Below, piece after piece: positions 26,565-36,354 of a stretch of DNA of 52,544 nt. The notes under the pieces were generated by a model. It was not told where the DNA came from. It worked only from the letters and a program-made list of their open reading frames with translations, and ran no database searches. The DNA lies in the NCBI GenBank assembly GCA_910586205.1, contig CAJUGD010000026.1, forward strand, positions 1-52,544, written 5' to 3'. Both the position numbers and the translations under genes were made by a program. The DNA comes from an uncultured Lachnospiraceae bacterium (lineage in GTDB: Bacteria; Bacillota; Clostridia; Lachnospirales; Lachnospiraceae). Positions within the stretch are counted from its first letter, which is position 1. Every line of letters starts with the position of its first letter.

Positions 26565-27905
26565 CTACAAAATCTCCTGATATTTTTGGGCCTGCTCCAA
26601 AAAACGTCCCATTCTTTCATTCAGGCGGCTCCGCTCTGTGCTTATATCCGCATAGAGAAGCCGTTTTTCTCCTACTAACTGCTTTCCTTGTACCCACACA
26701 CTGTCCACATTTGAGGCATTGGCCGAATACACCAAAGCAGAGTAGGGATTGTAAAGAGGAAACATGTTGGCAGAAGACGTTTCCACAAGCGTCAGATCCG
26801 CCCTTTTTCCTGGCTCAAGAGACCCGATCTCCCGCTCTGCTCCCAGCACCCGTGCCCCGCCCATGGTGCCTAATTCCACAATCTCTTTTGCAGGAAATGC
26901 ACTGCGGTCGTGATATTTTGTCTTCTGGAAGCAGGCTGTCATCTTAAACTGGGTAAATAGATCCAGTGTATTGCCGGAAGAAGGCCCGTCCGTTCCAAGA
27001 CCAACCTCCACCCCTGCCTTTTTCATGTCCAATACCGGAGAGATCCCCTTGCCGGCCTTGCTGTTAGAGCCAATGCAGTGCGCTGCCTTTGCACCGGTCT
27101 TTGCCAAAAGACGAATATCATCATCCGTCATATGAATGCAGTGAGCCGCAATGGTCCTCTCGCTCAGCACTCCTAAATCATGGAGAAAGGCTATGGGAGT
27201 CTGTCCGTAGTTTTCCCGGAAATGGCTCATCTCATAATCCATCTCACTGGCATGAAGCGTATACAAAACCCCATATTTCTCGGCCAGTTCGAATGCAGCC
27301 TTAAGCATTTCAGGGGAATTGGTGTTTGTGGCATGGGGAGCTGCCATGGGATGAATCCGGTCATGGCCCTGCCATTTTTTAATAAAATCCTCACAGATTG
27401 CCAAACCGCCGTAAGGCTCTTTGCTGTCACAGGTTTCCTGGCCAATGACCGTCTCCCCCAGCCATGCCCGGATTCCCATCTCATCACAGGCCCTTGCCAC
27501 CTGATCCTCAAAATAGTACATGTCCAAGACTGTCGTCACCCCTGCCAGCAAAAGCTCGCAGACTGCATAGCGGGAAGCCGCATACACAAGCTCCGGGGTC
27601 ATGGCCTCTAGTTCCAGAGGAAATAAGAAACGCCGCAGACGGTCCGGGCAGTCGTCTCCCATGGAACGAAAAGGAATCATGGGAATATGGCTGTGGACAT
27701 TTATCATCCCAGGCATCAGTATCCCGTTTTTACCGTCAATCCTCACATCGGCATCCGGCAGGCCATGGATAAGGCTTCTCCTGTCTCCTGCCTCAAGAAT
27801 CTGGTTTTCGTCAAACAGGATATAACCGTCTTCATATACCCGGTTCCGGCTGTCCATGGTCAGAAGCGTCACATTCTCAATCCGTGTTTTCACAATTTTC
27901 ACCAT
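26565..27905 (-). CDS. Metal-dependent amidohydrolase (deaminase-like)
   Basis: 446 residues of the amidohydrolase superfamily, close in layout to S-adenosylhomocysteine/5'-methylthioadenosine deaminases and related aminohydrolases: NVHSHIPM at 70-77 (HxH at 71-73), AAPHATNTNS, LHASEMD, AAHCIHM and VGLGTDGPSSGN with the catalytic Asp. The C-terminal strand domain (GSLEPGKRADLTLVE) is typical. First gene of the transporter operon, so it probably acts on the imported compound. A nucleoside-like substrate would fit the PfkB kinase, but that is inference. ATG 27905 with AAGG 8 nt upstream. Confidence 0.82.
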   Translation of the reverse strand: MVKIVKTRIENVTLLTMDSRNRVYEDGYILFDENQILEAGDRRSLIHGLPDADVRIDGKNGILMPGMINVHSHIPMIPFRSMGDDCPDRLRRFLFPLELEAMTPELVYAASRYAVCELLLAGVTTVLDMYYFEDQVARACDEMGIRAWLGETVIGQETCDSKEPYGGLAICEDFIKKWQGHDRIHPMAAPHATNTNSPEMLKAAFELAEKYGVLYTLHASEMDYEMSHFRENYGQTPIAFLHDLGVLSERTIAAHCIHMTDDDIRLLAKTGAKAAHCIGSNSKAGKGISPVLDMKKAGVEVGLGTDGPSSGNTLDLFTQFKMTACFQKTKYHDRSAFPAKEIVELGTMGGARVLGAEREIGSLEPGKRADLTLVETSSANMFPLYNPYSALVYSANASNVDSVWVQGKQLVGEKRLLYADISTERSRLNERMGRFLEQAQKYQEIL

Positions 27906-27953
27906 TCCTTTCGCCTTGCTCTCTTTTCACTTTAAAAGTCTGCTGCTGACGCC

Positions 27954-29351
27954 CTAATTTGATCTTCGGTCAATAAACTCTGTCCGGATCTTAGAATAAA
28001 CAAACTTCTGGCTGTGGTACAGCCCATAATACCCGGACAGTGTGAAGCTGATGGCCACCCCTATGGAGAAAAACGGCATTGCCTCAAATCCAAACAGCTC
28101 AAAAGCCATAAAAACCGTGGAGATGGGACAGTTGGTCACACTGACAAAAAGGCAGGCCATGCCCACAGCCGTACACAGCCCTGCCGGCAGTCCTAAAAGC
28201 TCTGCCATCCCATAGCCAAAGGTAGCCCCCACACAAAGTGTCGGCACAATCTCACCGCCCTTAAAGCCGGCTCCCAAAGCCACCGCCGTAAAAAGAATTT
28301 TTACCAGAAATGCATAGTACGGCACCATTTCCCCCTCAAAACATCGCTCAATCAGGTGAAGGCCGCCTCCATTATACAGACGGCTTCGAAAAATCAGGGT
28401 CAGTACAATATAAATCACGCTTCCTGCCAGAATCCGCCGGTAAGGATCCGGAAAATACTTCCGGTACAAAGCTACACTTTTATGCATGGACATACATAGA
28501 AGGATACCCACAACCGCACACAGCATTCCTAAGAAAACCGTCAGGGCTGCTCCCTGAAAATCAAAGCCAGGCACAAGGCCAATCTCATAATGCTCTGCCT
28601 CAAGATCCAAGGTTCCGGCAATAGCCGCACCGATAAAGGACGAAAACAGGCAGGGAACCAGGGCTGCATAATACATTACCCCAATGCTTACCACTTCCAG
28701 AGAAAAGATTCCGGCCGCTAAAGGCGTGCCGAAAAGGGCCGAAAAGCAGGCGCTCATCCCGCACATAATGGCAATCTTCCGATCCCGCTCGTCCAGCCGC
28801 ATAATCTTTCCCGTAAGATTTCCCATAGCGCCTCCCAACTGCAGGGCAGCTCCTTCTCGTCCGGCCGACGCACTGACCATATGGCTTAAGATCGAAGAAA
28901 TAAAGATCAGAGGGGCTGTGATAATGGGAATCTCCTTGTGGGCGGATACGGATTCCAACACCAGATCCGTTCCCCGGTTCTTTTCCTCATGGCCCACCTG
29001 ATACAGCCACACGATCAGCAGGCCGGCAGCAGGCATGAGATACACGGTCCAATCATACTCCTGCCACAGCTCTGTAGCAAAGCTTACCCCGTGGCCAAAC
29101 ACACATCCTGCCAGTCCCACCAGAATCCCAATAGTCACGGAAATGATAGTCCATTTAATAAAGTAATGAATGTTTTGCACAAGGGGCCTTTCCTTAGATC
29201 CTGCTTTTACAGGATTTACTTCCAAAGCTTTCTGTTCTTCCTTTTGCTGTTTACACTCTTGCTTTTCTTCTTGACGCCGAATCTCCTCTTTTTCGGTTCC
29301 ATCTTCCTCTTTCTTATACTCTGGTTCCTGTTTTTCGTCTTCCTCTTTCAT
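27954..29351 (-). CDS. ClC family chloride channel/antiporter
   Basis: 465 residues. The first 55 are highly charged (E, K, Q-rich, coiled-coil-like) and cytosolic. The membrane part has the ClC signatures GREGAALQLGG (gating Glu166) and GFKGGEIVPTLCVGATFG. About ten to twelve helices; no CBS domains at the C-terminus. It exchanges Cl- for protons or conducts Cl- in the cell membrane; the fluoride-specific subgroup is less likely but cannot be excluded by eye. It stands between threonine ammonia-lyase and the transporter operon with short gaps and no obvious functional link. Confidence 0.9.
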   Translation of the reverse strand: MKEEDEKQEPEYKKEEDGTEKEEIRRQEEKQECKQQKEEQKALEVNPVKAGSKERPLVQNIHYFIKWTIISVTIGILVGLAGCVFGHGVSFATELWQEYDWTVYLMPAAGLLIVWLYQVGHEEKNRGTDLVLESVSAHKEIPIITAPLIFISSILSHMVSASAGREGAALQLGGAMGNLTGKIMRLDERDRKIAIMCGMSACFSALFGTPLAAGIFSLEVVSIGVMYYAALVPCLFSSFIGAAIAGTLDLEAEHYEIGLVPGFDFQGAALTVFLGMLCAVVGILLCMSMHKSVALYRKYFPDPYRRILAGSVIYIVLTLIFRSRLYNGGGLHLIERCFEGEMVPYYAFLVKILFTAVALGAGFKGGEIVPTLCVGATFGYGMAELLGLPAGLCTAVGMACLFVSVTNCPISTVFMAFELFGFEAMPFFSIGVAISFTLSGYYGLYHSQKFVYSKIRTEFIDRRSN

Positions 29352-29377
29352 AATACGCCTCCCGCAGCCTGACCTTT

Positions 29378-30598
29378 CTACATTCCTTTTGACTTTACCA
29401 GTTTCGGACGATATCCTTCATCATTAAGCCTCTGTACGATCAGATTCTTATGGCTTGTCCCTTCTGCCTCTAAGGTAATCCGAAGCTCCACAGCCGCATT
29501 CCGGTTAATGCTGATAAACTGATTATGCTCCAGCTTGATCACATTTCCCTTTTCTTCTGCCAAAAGGGCAGATACCTTGGCCAGCTCCCCTGGCTTATCC
29601 GGCAGAAGTACGGACACTGTAAAAATCCGATCCCTCTGAATCAGCCCATGCTGTACCACGGAAGACATGGTAATCACATCCATATTTCCTCCGCTTAAAA
29701 TGGACACGATTTTCTTCTTCTGCACATTCATATGCTTTAAAGCGGCCACGGTAAGAAGGCCGGAATTTTCCACGATCATCTTGTGGCTCTCCACCATGTC
29801 AAGAAATGACACGATCAGCTCCGAATCCTCAATCACAATCACATCATCCACATTTTCCTGAAGATAGGGAAACAGCTTTTCCCCGGGATGGTGTACTGCC
29901 GTGCCGTCTGCAATGGTGCTGACTGTGGGAAGATTCACCACCTTTCCTGCTTTTATGGATGCCTGCAGGCAGGCAGCCCCGGACGGCTCCACGGCTATCA
30001 CTTTGATCTTAGGATTTAAAAGCTTTGCCAGGGTAGCCACACCGGTGCAAAGTCCCCCTCCGCCCACCGGAACCAGAATATAGTCCACAGTAGGCAGCTC
30101 CTTAATAATCTCCATGGCAATGCTTCCCTGCCCTGCCGCCACATCCGTATCGTCAAAGGGATGTACAAAGGTATAGCCCTTTTCTGCTGCCAGCTCATAG
30201 GCATGGGCACAGGCTTCGTCAAAATCATTGCCGCAGAGAACCACCTCTGCTCCGTAATTTTTCGTGCGGTTAATCTTGATAAGGGGCGTGGTAGTGGGCA
30301 TTACAATCACGGCTTTTATTCCTGCCAGCTTTGCCGCATAGGCTACTCCCTGGGCATGGTTTCCCGCTGAAGCCGCAATCAGCCCTCTCTCCTTTTCCTC
30401 AGTGCTTAAGGTACTGATCTTATAGTACGCTCCTCTGACCTTGTAAGCCCCTGTCACCTGCATATTCTCCGGCTTAAAATAAACCCGGTTTCCTGTTTGG
30501 GCTGAAAAATACTCGCTGTATACCAGCTTGGTCTCCTGAGTGACCTTCTGCACCACCTCTGATGCTTCTTCAAATTTCTCCAGTGTCAGTTCTTCCAT
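29378..30598 (-). CDS. ilvA: Threonine ammonia-lyase with ACT domain
   Basis: 406 residues from ATG 30598 (GGAGG 5 nt upstream; an ATG at 30619 is weaker). PLP lysine K53 in TGAYKVRGA, phosphate loop VPVGGGGLCTG, SAGNHAQGVA. The C-terminal ACT domain (about 325-400, FTVSVLLPDKPGELAKVSALL) makes it the short, single-ACT type shared by catabolic TdcB-like and some biosynthetic enzymes. It converts threonine to 2-oxobutanoate and ammonia. Catabolic versus isoleucine-biosynthetic use cannot be decided here; no ilv genes are near. It follows ftsY by 26 nt. Confidence 0.92.
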   Translation of the reverse strand: MEELTLEKFEEASEVVQKVTQETKLVYSEYFSAQTGNRVYFKPENMQVTGAYKVRGAYYKISTLSTEEKERGLIAASAGNHAQGVAYAAKLAGIKAVIVMPTTTPLIKINRTKNYGAEVVLCGNDFDEACAHAYELAAEKGYTFVHPFDDTDVAAGQGSIAMEIIKELPTVDYILVPVGGGGLCTGVATLAKLLNPKIKVIAVEPSGAACLQASIKAGKVVNLPTVSTIADGTAVHHPGEKLFPYLQENVDDVIVIEDSELIVSFLDMVESHKMIVENSGLLTVAALKHMNVQKKKIVSILSGGNMDVITMSSVVQHGLIQRDRIFTVSVLLPDKPGELAKVSALLAEEKGNVIKLEHNQFISINRNAAVELRITLEAEGTSHKNLIVQRLNDEGYRPKLVKSKGM

Positions 30599-30624
30599 GA
30601 TTTCCTCCATTCTGTGCATACTGT

Positions 30625-31557
30625 CTATTCCTTCACCTGAAACAGCGCATTTACAAAATCCCCTGAATCAAACTTCTGCAGATCATCAATCTTTTCCCCA
30701 ACACCCACATATTTTACAGGGATTCCCAGCTCCGACTGAATGGCCACAGCAATTCCTCCCTTTGCCGTCCCGTCCAGCTTTGTGAGAATAATCCCCGTAA
30801 TATCCGCCACTTCCATAAACTGTCTTGCCTGGGACATGGCATTCTGCCCTGTGGTCCCGTCTAACACCACAAGGGTCTCCCGGTAAGCGCCCGGATATTC
30901 CTTATCAATAATCCGGTTAATTTTTTTCAGCTCCTCCATCAGATTCTTTTTGTTATGAAGCCTTCCTGCCGTATCGCAGATCAGCACATCCGCTTTTCTG
31001 GATTTGGCTGCTGCCACTGCGTCGTAAATCACTGCCGCCGGATCAGAGCCTTCCTGCTGGGCAATCACCTCCACCCCTGCCCGGTTGGCCCACTCGGTAA
31101 GCTGCTCTATGGCAGCCGCCCGGAAAGTATCCGCAGCCGCCACAATCACCCGCTTTCCGTCATCCTTTAACTGTCCGGCCAGCTTGCCCACAGAGGTGGT
31201 CTTTCCCACTCCGTTGACCCCGATTACCAGCACCACAGAGGTCCTGTTTTCAAACTCATAGGCATTTTCCCCCAGATTCATCTGATCCTTTATGGAATCA
31301 ATGAGAAGCTGGCGGCATTCTCCCGGCTCCTTAATATGCTGCTCCTTTACTTTTTTCCGCAGATTCTCCATAATGGAGGCTGTGGTCCGGATACCCAAAT
31401 CCCCCATGATCAAGGTTTCTTCCAGCTCCTCATAAAAGTCCTCGTCAATGGCCGAAAAGCCGCTGAAAATCGAGTCCATGCCAGACACAATATTGTTTCT
31501 GGTCTTGGCCAAACCGTCAACCAGACGGCTGAAAAATCCCTTCTTCTTTTCTTCCAT
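30625..31557 (-). CDS. ftsY: Signal recognition particle receptor FtsY
   Basis: 310 residues from ATG 31557; upstream codons overlap the smc end and are probably not translated. NG domain: VLVIGVNGVGKTTSVGKLA (G1), AADTFRAAAIEQL, DTAGRLHNKKNLMEEL and ILTKLDGTAKGGIA, all intact. The acidic A domain is short, common in Firmicutes. It docks SRP-ribosome complexes at the membrane by a GTP cycle with Ffh. Placed directly after smc as in many Clostridia. Confidence 0.96.
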   Translation of the reverse strand: MEEKKKGFFSRLVDGLAKTRNNIVSGMDSIFSGFSAIDEDFYEELEETLIMGDLGIRTTASIMENLRKKVKEQHIKEPGECRQLLIDSIKDQMNLGENAYEFENRTSVVLVIGVNGVGKTTSVGKLAGQLKDDGKRVIVAAADTFRAAAIEQLTEWANRAGVEVIAQQEGSDPAAVIYDAVAAAKSRKADVLICDTAGRLHNKKNLMEELKKINRIIDKEYPGAYRETLVVLDGTTGQNAMSQARQFMEVADITGIILTKLDGTAKGGIAVAIQSELGIPVKYVGVGEKIDDLQKFDSGDFVNALFQVKE

Positions 31558-31630
31558 ACCCCTTTTGTTCCTTTCTTTTTGTTTTTGCATTACATTTTCA
31601 CTATTTTGTTGCAATGTGTTTGAAAATCGT

Positions 31631-34600
31631 TTACGCCTCAAGCTGATCCTCAATCAAGTTCACGGACACCAGGGTGGATACTCCTTTCTCCTGCATCGTG
31701 ATTCCATACAGCCGGTCTGAGGCCACCATGGTTCCCCTTCTGTGGGTGATCACAATAAACTGTGTATTTTTAATCAGCTTGTGAAGATATCCGGCAAACC
31801 GATCCACATTAGAGTCGTCTAGCGCCGCCTCAATCTCATCCAGCAGGCAAAAGGGCGACGGCTTTAGATTCTGGATTGCAAACAAAAGGGAAATGGCTGT
31901 CAGCGCCTTCTCTCCGCCGGAAAGCTGCATCATGTTCTGCAGCTTTTTCCCCGGCGGCTGGGCAATGATCTGGATTCCTGCCTCCAGAATATCCTCTCCT
32001 TCCATCAGCTCTAACGTACCGTGGCCGCCGCCGAACAGCTCTTTAAAAACCCGGTCAAATTCGTTCCGGATTTCCCGGAATTTCTCCTCAAACTGCCTGC
32101 GCATGCCTGTGTCTAACTCCTCAATGATCTGTAAAAGGGTCTTCTCCGCCTCCACCAGATCATCATGCTGGGTCTTCATAAACTCATACCGTTCCGAAAT
32201 CTCCTTATAGTCCTCAATGGCATTTACATTGACATTTCCTAATGCCCGGATTCCGTTTTTTTGCTCCTCAATCCTTTCCCGAAGCTCTGAAAGCACAGTC
32301 ATCTCCGGATCCCGCAGGGCCTTTGCGGTGGAAAAAGTCAGCTCATACTCGCTCCACATATAGTTTACATGGCTCTCTAACTTTTCCTCCAGCTTTTCCT
32401 TCTGGCTCTGAAGCCGAAACAGATCCTTATCCAGACGGTTTGCCCGCCCGGCTAATTCCTCCCGTTTGGTGAAAATATCCTTCTGCCTTTTGGCCATGGA
32501 CTCCCGGCGGTTTTTAAGCTCCTCTGCCTGCTGTCCGAAAGTCTCCCGCCGCCGGACGGCATCCTTTGTCTGCTCTCGAAGTTCTTCAATCTGCCTGCGC
32601 TTTTCTTCGATAATCCTGCCGGAATCTCCTGTTCCGGATTCCAGCCCGCTAAGCTCCTCCTCCAGACGCCGGATCTCCTCTCTGACCCGCCGGATATTTT
32701 CCATCACAAAATCCACCTGCTGCTTTAAGCCTGCCTGTTTTATGCGGGCATCCTCCAGCTCACGGGCCATAGAGTCTCTTTCCTGTCTGGCCCCGTCCAT
32801 CTGGCCGGTAAGCTGCTCCACTGCCCGGCTGGCCTGTTCATTCTGCTGATTCAGCACTGCAAAATCCTGGGTAAGCTTCTGCCTGCTCCCTTCAATGTCC
32901 CGGATCTGCATTTCAAGCTGTTGATTTTCCAGATTCAGATCCTTTGCTGAATCCCGTATTTCTTCCTTTTTGTCCTCAAGCTGGCTGACATTGATCCGAA
33001 GAGTATTCTGGTTTAAGGATTCCTCATGCTCCTGATTCTTAATCCGCTCTAATTCCTCCTGCTTTTCCTTTAAAATCCCCTCGCTCACTGTCAGCTCATC
33101 CTGAAGGCGCTCTGTTATGGACATTGCCTTTTTGCAGGCTTCTTCCAGCTCCTCTAACTCCCTCTTTCTTCCAAGAAGATTGCTGGAATTTTTAAACGCG
33201 CCTCCTGTCATGGAGCCCCCTGCGCTTAAAAGCTCTCCCTCCAGAGTTACAATCCGCAAAGTATACCGATATTTTTTGGCAACCTGTATAGCGTGATCAA
33301 TGGTATCAGCCACCATCACCCTGCCCAAAAGGTATTTTGCCAGCGCCTGGTACTCTGGCTTTACATGAACCAGATCGCTGGCAAGGCCGATCACTCCCGC
33401 TTCTTTTAATGCCTCCGGCTGGGAAAATCCCCCTTTTAGCCCAATGCTTGCCAGCGGAAGAAAGGTCACTCTGCCATACTTATTTTTCTTTAAATATTCA
33501 ATCAACTGCTTGGCTGTCTGGTCAGAATCCGTCACCACATTTTGAATGCTTCCTCCCAGGGCTGTCTCAATGGCTGTCTCATACTGTTTTTCTGTGGTGA
33601 TCAGATCCGCCACCACCCCATGGATGCCATGAACCCTGTCCCGCACCTCCATCACCCTGCGGATGCTGTTGCCGTACCCGTCATACCGCTCTGCCAGGTT
33701 CCTTAAAGACTCCAGACGAGTGCTCTTTGTCTGATATTCCTGCTGCTGCTGGTTTAAGCAGCGGGTGAGCCGGCGCACCTCCTGGATGCTGTTTTCTATG
33801 GCCTCCTCACAGCCTGTCTGTGCTGTCAAAAGCTCTGTCATCCTCTGATCCGACTTATTCAGCTTTTCCTGTTCAGCCAAAAGAAGTTCCTCCTGGGCCG
33901 ATTCATCACTTTTGCTGCGCAGAAGCCGCTGGCATACCTCAGAGCGGCGCACCTGTATCTGCTCTAGCATAGCCTCATAACGCTGTTCTTTTGCCGTCAG
34001 GGATGCCCTTTCATTCAGGCTGTCAATAATGCTTCCCTTTCCAGACTCAATCCGCTGATCCAGAAGCATAATCTTCTCATCCTGTCGTCTGAGCAGCTCT
34101 TCTGCATCATGAAGCCTTTGGCTGCTGTCCTTTTCCTGGCTTCGGATCTGTGCGCCGTCCCCCTCATACTCTGCAAGCTGCTTTTCTCTTTCCTCCCTCT
34201 CCTTTTTGATGGCTTCCATCCGGGCATGGATATGGTCCGCATTCATCTGCTCTGTGTTGATCTGCTCTCCCAACACATTGATCTGGCCTTCTAAGTTTCC
34301 CTTTTCCATCTCTGCCTGACCAAATTGTTCCCGCTTTTGATTGATCTCTGACTCTAAGTCTGAAAGCTCCTGCTCTAACCGGCTGTAAGTCTCCTTCTCC
34401 TCCTCAGACTGCCTGGCAGTTTCTTCTATGTCCTGGGACACAATGTTTTCCCGTTTTTCTACTTCCTCAAGCTGGCTGCGGATCGTCTCGGATTCCATCA
34501 AAAACAAGTTTACATCCAATACCTTAAGCTGTTCCTTTAAGGCTAAGTACTTTTTCGCTGCCTCAGACTGGCGGAAAAGAGGCCCCACCTGCTTTTCCAG

Positions 34601-35191
34601 CTCAGTCAGAATATCCCCCACACGGATCAGGTTCTGCTTTTCATCCTCCAGCTTTTTCTGGGCAATGGCCTTTCTCCGTTTAAACTTTACAATACCCGCC
34701 GCCTCGTCAAACAGCTCCCGCCTCTCCTCTGGCTTTCCGCTTAAGATCTTGTCGATCTGGCCCTGCCCGATAATGGAATACCCTTCTTTTCCGATACCGG
34801 TATCATAAAACAGCTCACTGATATCCTTTAAACGGCATGCGCTGCCATTGATCCGGTATTCACTTTCCCCGGAACGATACAGCCTTCTGGCCACTGTCAC
34901 CTCATCATAATCAATGGCAAGCTGATGGTCCGAATTATCCAGGGTAATGGCCACATAAGCAAATCCCTGAGGCTTTCGAAGCTCCGTGCCGGCAAATATC
35001 ACATCCTGCATACTGGCTCCCCGAAGCTGCTTGATGCGCTGCTCTCCTAGCACCCAGCGCACGGCGTCTGCCACATTGCTTTTCCCGCTGCCGTTGGGCC
35101 CGACGATTCCCGTGATTCCATTGTGAAACTCAAACAGGATCTTATTGGCAAAAGACTTAAAGCCTTGTATCTCGATGCTTTTTAAGTACAT
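31631..35191 (-). CDS. smc: Chromosome segregation protein SMC
   Basis: 1186 residues. Walker A GPNGSGKSN at 31-39, long coiled coils at about 165-500 and 670-1020, a hinge domain near 510-670 (GIHGVVADLITTE, SAGGSMTGG), and the C-terminal ATPase half with signature LSGGEKALTAISLLF and Walker B LLDEIEAALDDSNV. Full length for bacterial SMC. It forms the condensin core with ScpA/ScpB. Start ATG 35191 overlaps the rnc stop by 10 nt, so coupled. Confidence 0.97.
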   Translation of the reverse strand: MYLKSIEIQGFKSFANKILFEFHNGITGIVGPNGSGKSNVADAVRWVLGEQRIKQLRGASMQDVIFAGTELRKPQGFAYVAITLDNSDHQLAIDYDEVTVARRLYRSGESEYRINGSACRLKDISELFYDTGIGKEGYSIIGQGQIDKILSGKPEERRELFDEAAGIVKFKRRKAIAQKKLEDEKQNLIRVGDILTELEKQVGPLFRQSEAAKKYLALKEQLKVLDVNLFLMESETIRSQLEEVEKRENIVSQDIEETARQSEEEKETYSRLEQELSDLESEINQKREQFGQAEMEKGNLEGQINVLGEQINTEQMNADHIHARMEAIKKEREEREKQLAEYEGDGAQIRSQEKDSSQRLHDAEELLRRQDEKIMLLDQRIESGKGSIIDSLNERASLTAKEQRYEAMLEQIQVRRSEVCQRLLRSKSDESAQEELLLAEQEKLNKSDQRMTELLTAQTGCEEAIENSIQEVRRLTRCLNQQQQEYQTKSTRLESLRNLAERYDGYGNSIRRVMEVRDRVHGIHGVVADLITTEKQYETAIETALGGSIQNVVTDSDQTAKQLIEYLKKNKYGRVTFLPLASIGLKGGFSQPEALKEAGVIGLASDLVHVKPEYQALAKYLLGRVMVADTIDHAIQVAKKYRYTLRIVTLEGELLSAGGSMTGGAFKNSSNLLGRKRELEELEEACKKAMSITERLQDELTVSEGILKEKQEELERIKNQEHEESLNQNTLRINVSQLEDKKEEIRDSAKDLNLENQQLEMQIRDIEGSRQKLTQDFAVLNQQNEQASRAVEQLTGQMDGARQERDSMARELEDARIKQAGLKQQVDFVMENIRRVREEIRRLEEELSGLESGTGDSGRIIEEKRRQIEELREQTKDAVRRRETFGQQAEELKNRRESMAKRQKDIFTKREELAGRANRLDKDLFRLQSQKEKLEEKLESHVNYMWSEYELTFSTAKALRDPEMTVLSELRERIEEQKNGIRALGNVNVNAIEDYKEISERYEFMKTQHDDLVEAEKTLLQIIEELDTGMRRQFEEKFREIRNEFDRVFKELFGGGHGTLELMEGEDILEAGIQIIAQPPGKKLQNMMQLSGGEKALTAISLLFAIQNLKPSPFCLLDEIEAALDDSNVDRFAGYLHKLIKNTQFIVITHRRGTMVASDRLYGITMQEKGVSTLVSVNLIEDQLEA

Positions 35192-35880
35192 ATCCGCTCC
35201 CTCAGCTTTAATATTCCCCGGTATGCAGCCACCTGCTCCGCAGCCTTTTTCGTCCTGCCTTCTCCTCTGCCAAGTTCTTGTCCGCCAAGGATTGCCCGCA
35301 CCTCAAAAACCTTGTTGTGATCAGGCCCGCTTTCATTTAAGGTCTCATACTCCAGAACTTCCTCTCTCTCCCTTGCCTGGACCATTTCCTGCAGGATAGT
35401 CTTGCTATCATAAAAGAGCTGCTTGTGCTCCAGATCATTCAATACAAACTGATGAACGAACTCTTTTGCATTAGCAAAACCACCATCCAGGTAAATCGCC
35501 CCAATCAGCGCCTCCATGGCATCTGACACTACGGAGTTGCGGTTCCTTCCTCCAGTGTTCTCCTCTCCCCTTCCCAGCATCAGATAAGACCCCAGCTCAA
35601 TCTCCGACGCACAAAATGCCAGCGTAGGCTCACAGACCACGCTTGCCCGAATCTTTGTCAGCTCCCCTTCCGGCTTCTCCTGATATCGGTGATACAAGAA
35701 ATCACTGGACACCACTTCCAGTACTGCATCCCCTAAAAACTCCAGCCTTTCATTGCACTTCAGCTTATCAATATTGTGCTCATTGGCAAAGGAGCTGTGG
35801 GTCATGGCCTGACGCAAAAGCCGCTTTTCCTTAAAGCAGTAACCAATCCTTTTCTCTAGTTCTCTCCAGTCCCGATTCAT
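35182..35880 (-). CDS. rnc: Ribonuclease III
   Basis: 232 residues from ATG 35880 (AAAGGA 6-7 nt upstream). Upstream in-frame codons to 36051 belong to the leader, because the family starts at this position. Signature NERLEFLGDAVLE at 43-55 with catalytic acids, second site DAMEALIGAIYLDGG, and a C-terminal double-stranded-RNA-binding domain (about 158-228, GPDHNKVFEVRAILGG then RTKKAAEQVAA). It processes rRNA precursors and other duplex RNA. It lies between acpP and smc as usual in Clostridia. Confidence 0.96.
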   Translation of the reverse strand: MNRDWRELEKRIGYCFKEKRLLRQAMTHSSFANEHNIDKLKCNERLEFLGDAVLEVVSSDFLYHRYQEKPEGELTKIRASVVCEPTLAFCASEIELGSYLMLGRGEENTGGRNRNSVVSDAMEALIGAIYLDGGFANAKEFVHQFVLNDLEHKQLFYDSKTILQEMVQAREREEVLEYETLNESGPDHNKVFEVRAILGGQELGRGEGRTKKAAEQVAAYRGILKLRERICT

Positions 35881-35914
35881 ATTCTTTCCTTTCCATTCCT
35901 CATATACAGCAGAT

Positions 35915-35968
35915 CTTTTGGCTCTGATAAGGCTTTTAGCTCTGGCAAGGCTCTTGGCTCTTTGCCAA
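35915..35968. repeat. Three 18-bp imperfect tandem repeats in rnc leader
   Basis: Units at 35915-35932, 35933-35950 and 35951-35968, each of the form CTTTTGGCTCTGRYAAGG with few changes, lie 35-88 bp before the rnc start codon in the acpP-rnc gap. If translated they would read RAKSLARAKSLIRAK, but a start beyond them is not supported by a ribosome site. Confidence 0.65.
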
Positions 35969-36065
35969 TGGAAATGAAAGGGCGCCGCCCGGGCCTTCCC
36001 GAAACGCGCCCCGCTCCATCCGTCACAGCCTTCCAAGTTCCGGCAAATCATTGCCTGCCGCCAAA

Positions 36066-36296
36066 TCAGTTCAAAGCATTCTTGATCTGCTCCACCGCGT
36101 CGCCTACCGTGACAATCTTTTCCGCCGCATCTGTCGGAATCTCAATGTCAAATTCCTCCTCGATTCCCATGACAATCTGGAAAATGTCCAGGGAATCCGC
36201 CCCCAAATCCTCCACAAATGTGGTCTCTGTCGTGATACTGTCAGCCTCCACATTCAAGACCTCTGCAATAATGCCCTGCAGCTTTTCAAACTCCAT
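36066..36296 (-). CDS. acpP: Acyl carrier protein
   Basis: 76 residues with the pantetheine attachment motif GADSLD, Ser35, and the acidic four-helix sequence typical of AcpP (VEADSITTETTFVEDLG, FQIVMGIEEEFDIEIP). It carries growing acyl chains in fatty-acid synthesis. It follows plsX by 58 nt, which links acyl-phosphate formation and phospholipid synthesis; GGAG lies before the ATG. Confidence 0.96.
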   Translation of the reverse strand: MEFEKLQGIIAEVLNVEADSITTETTFVEDLGADSLDIFQIVMGIEEEFDIEIPTDAAEKIVTVGDAVEQIKNALN

Positions 36297-36354
36297 GATA
36301 ATCTCCTTTCTCTGATTTCTTTTCTCATGTATTGTTATCTATCTTATCAGACGT

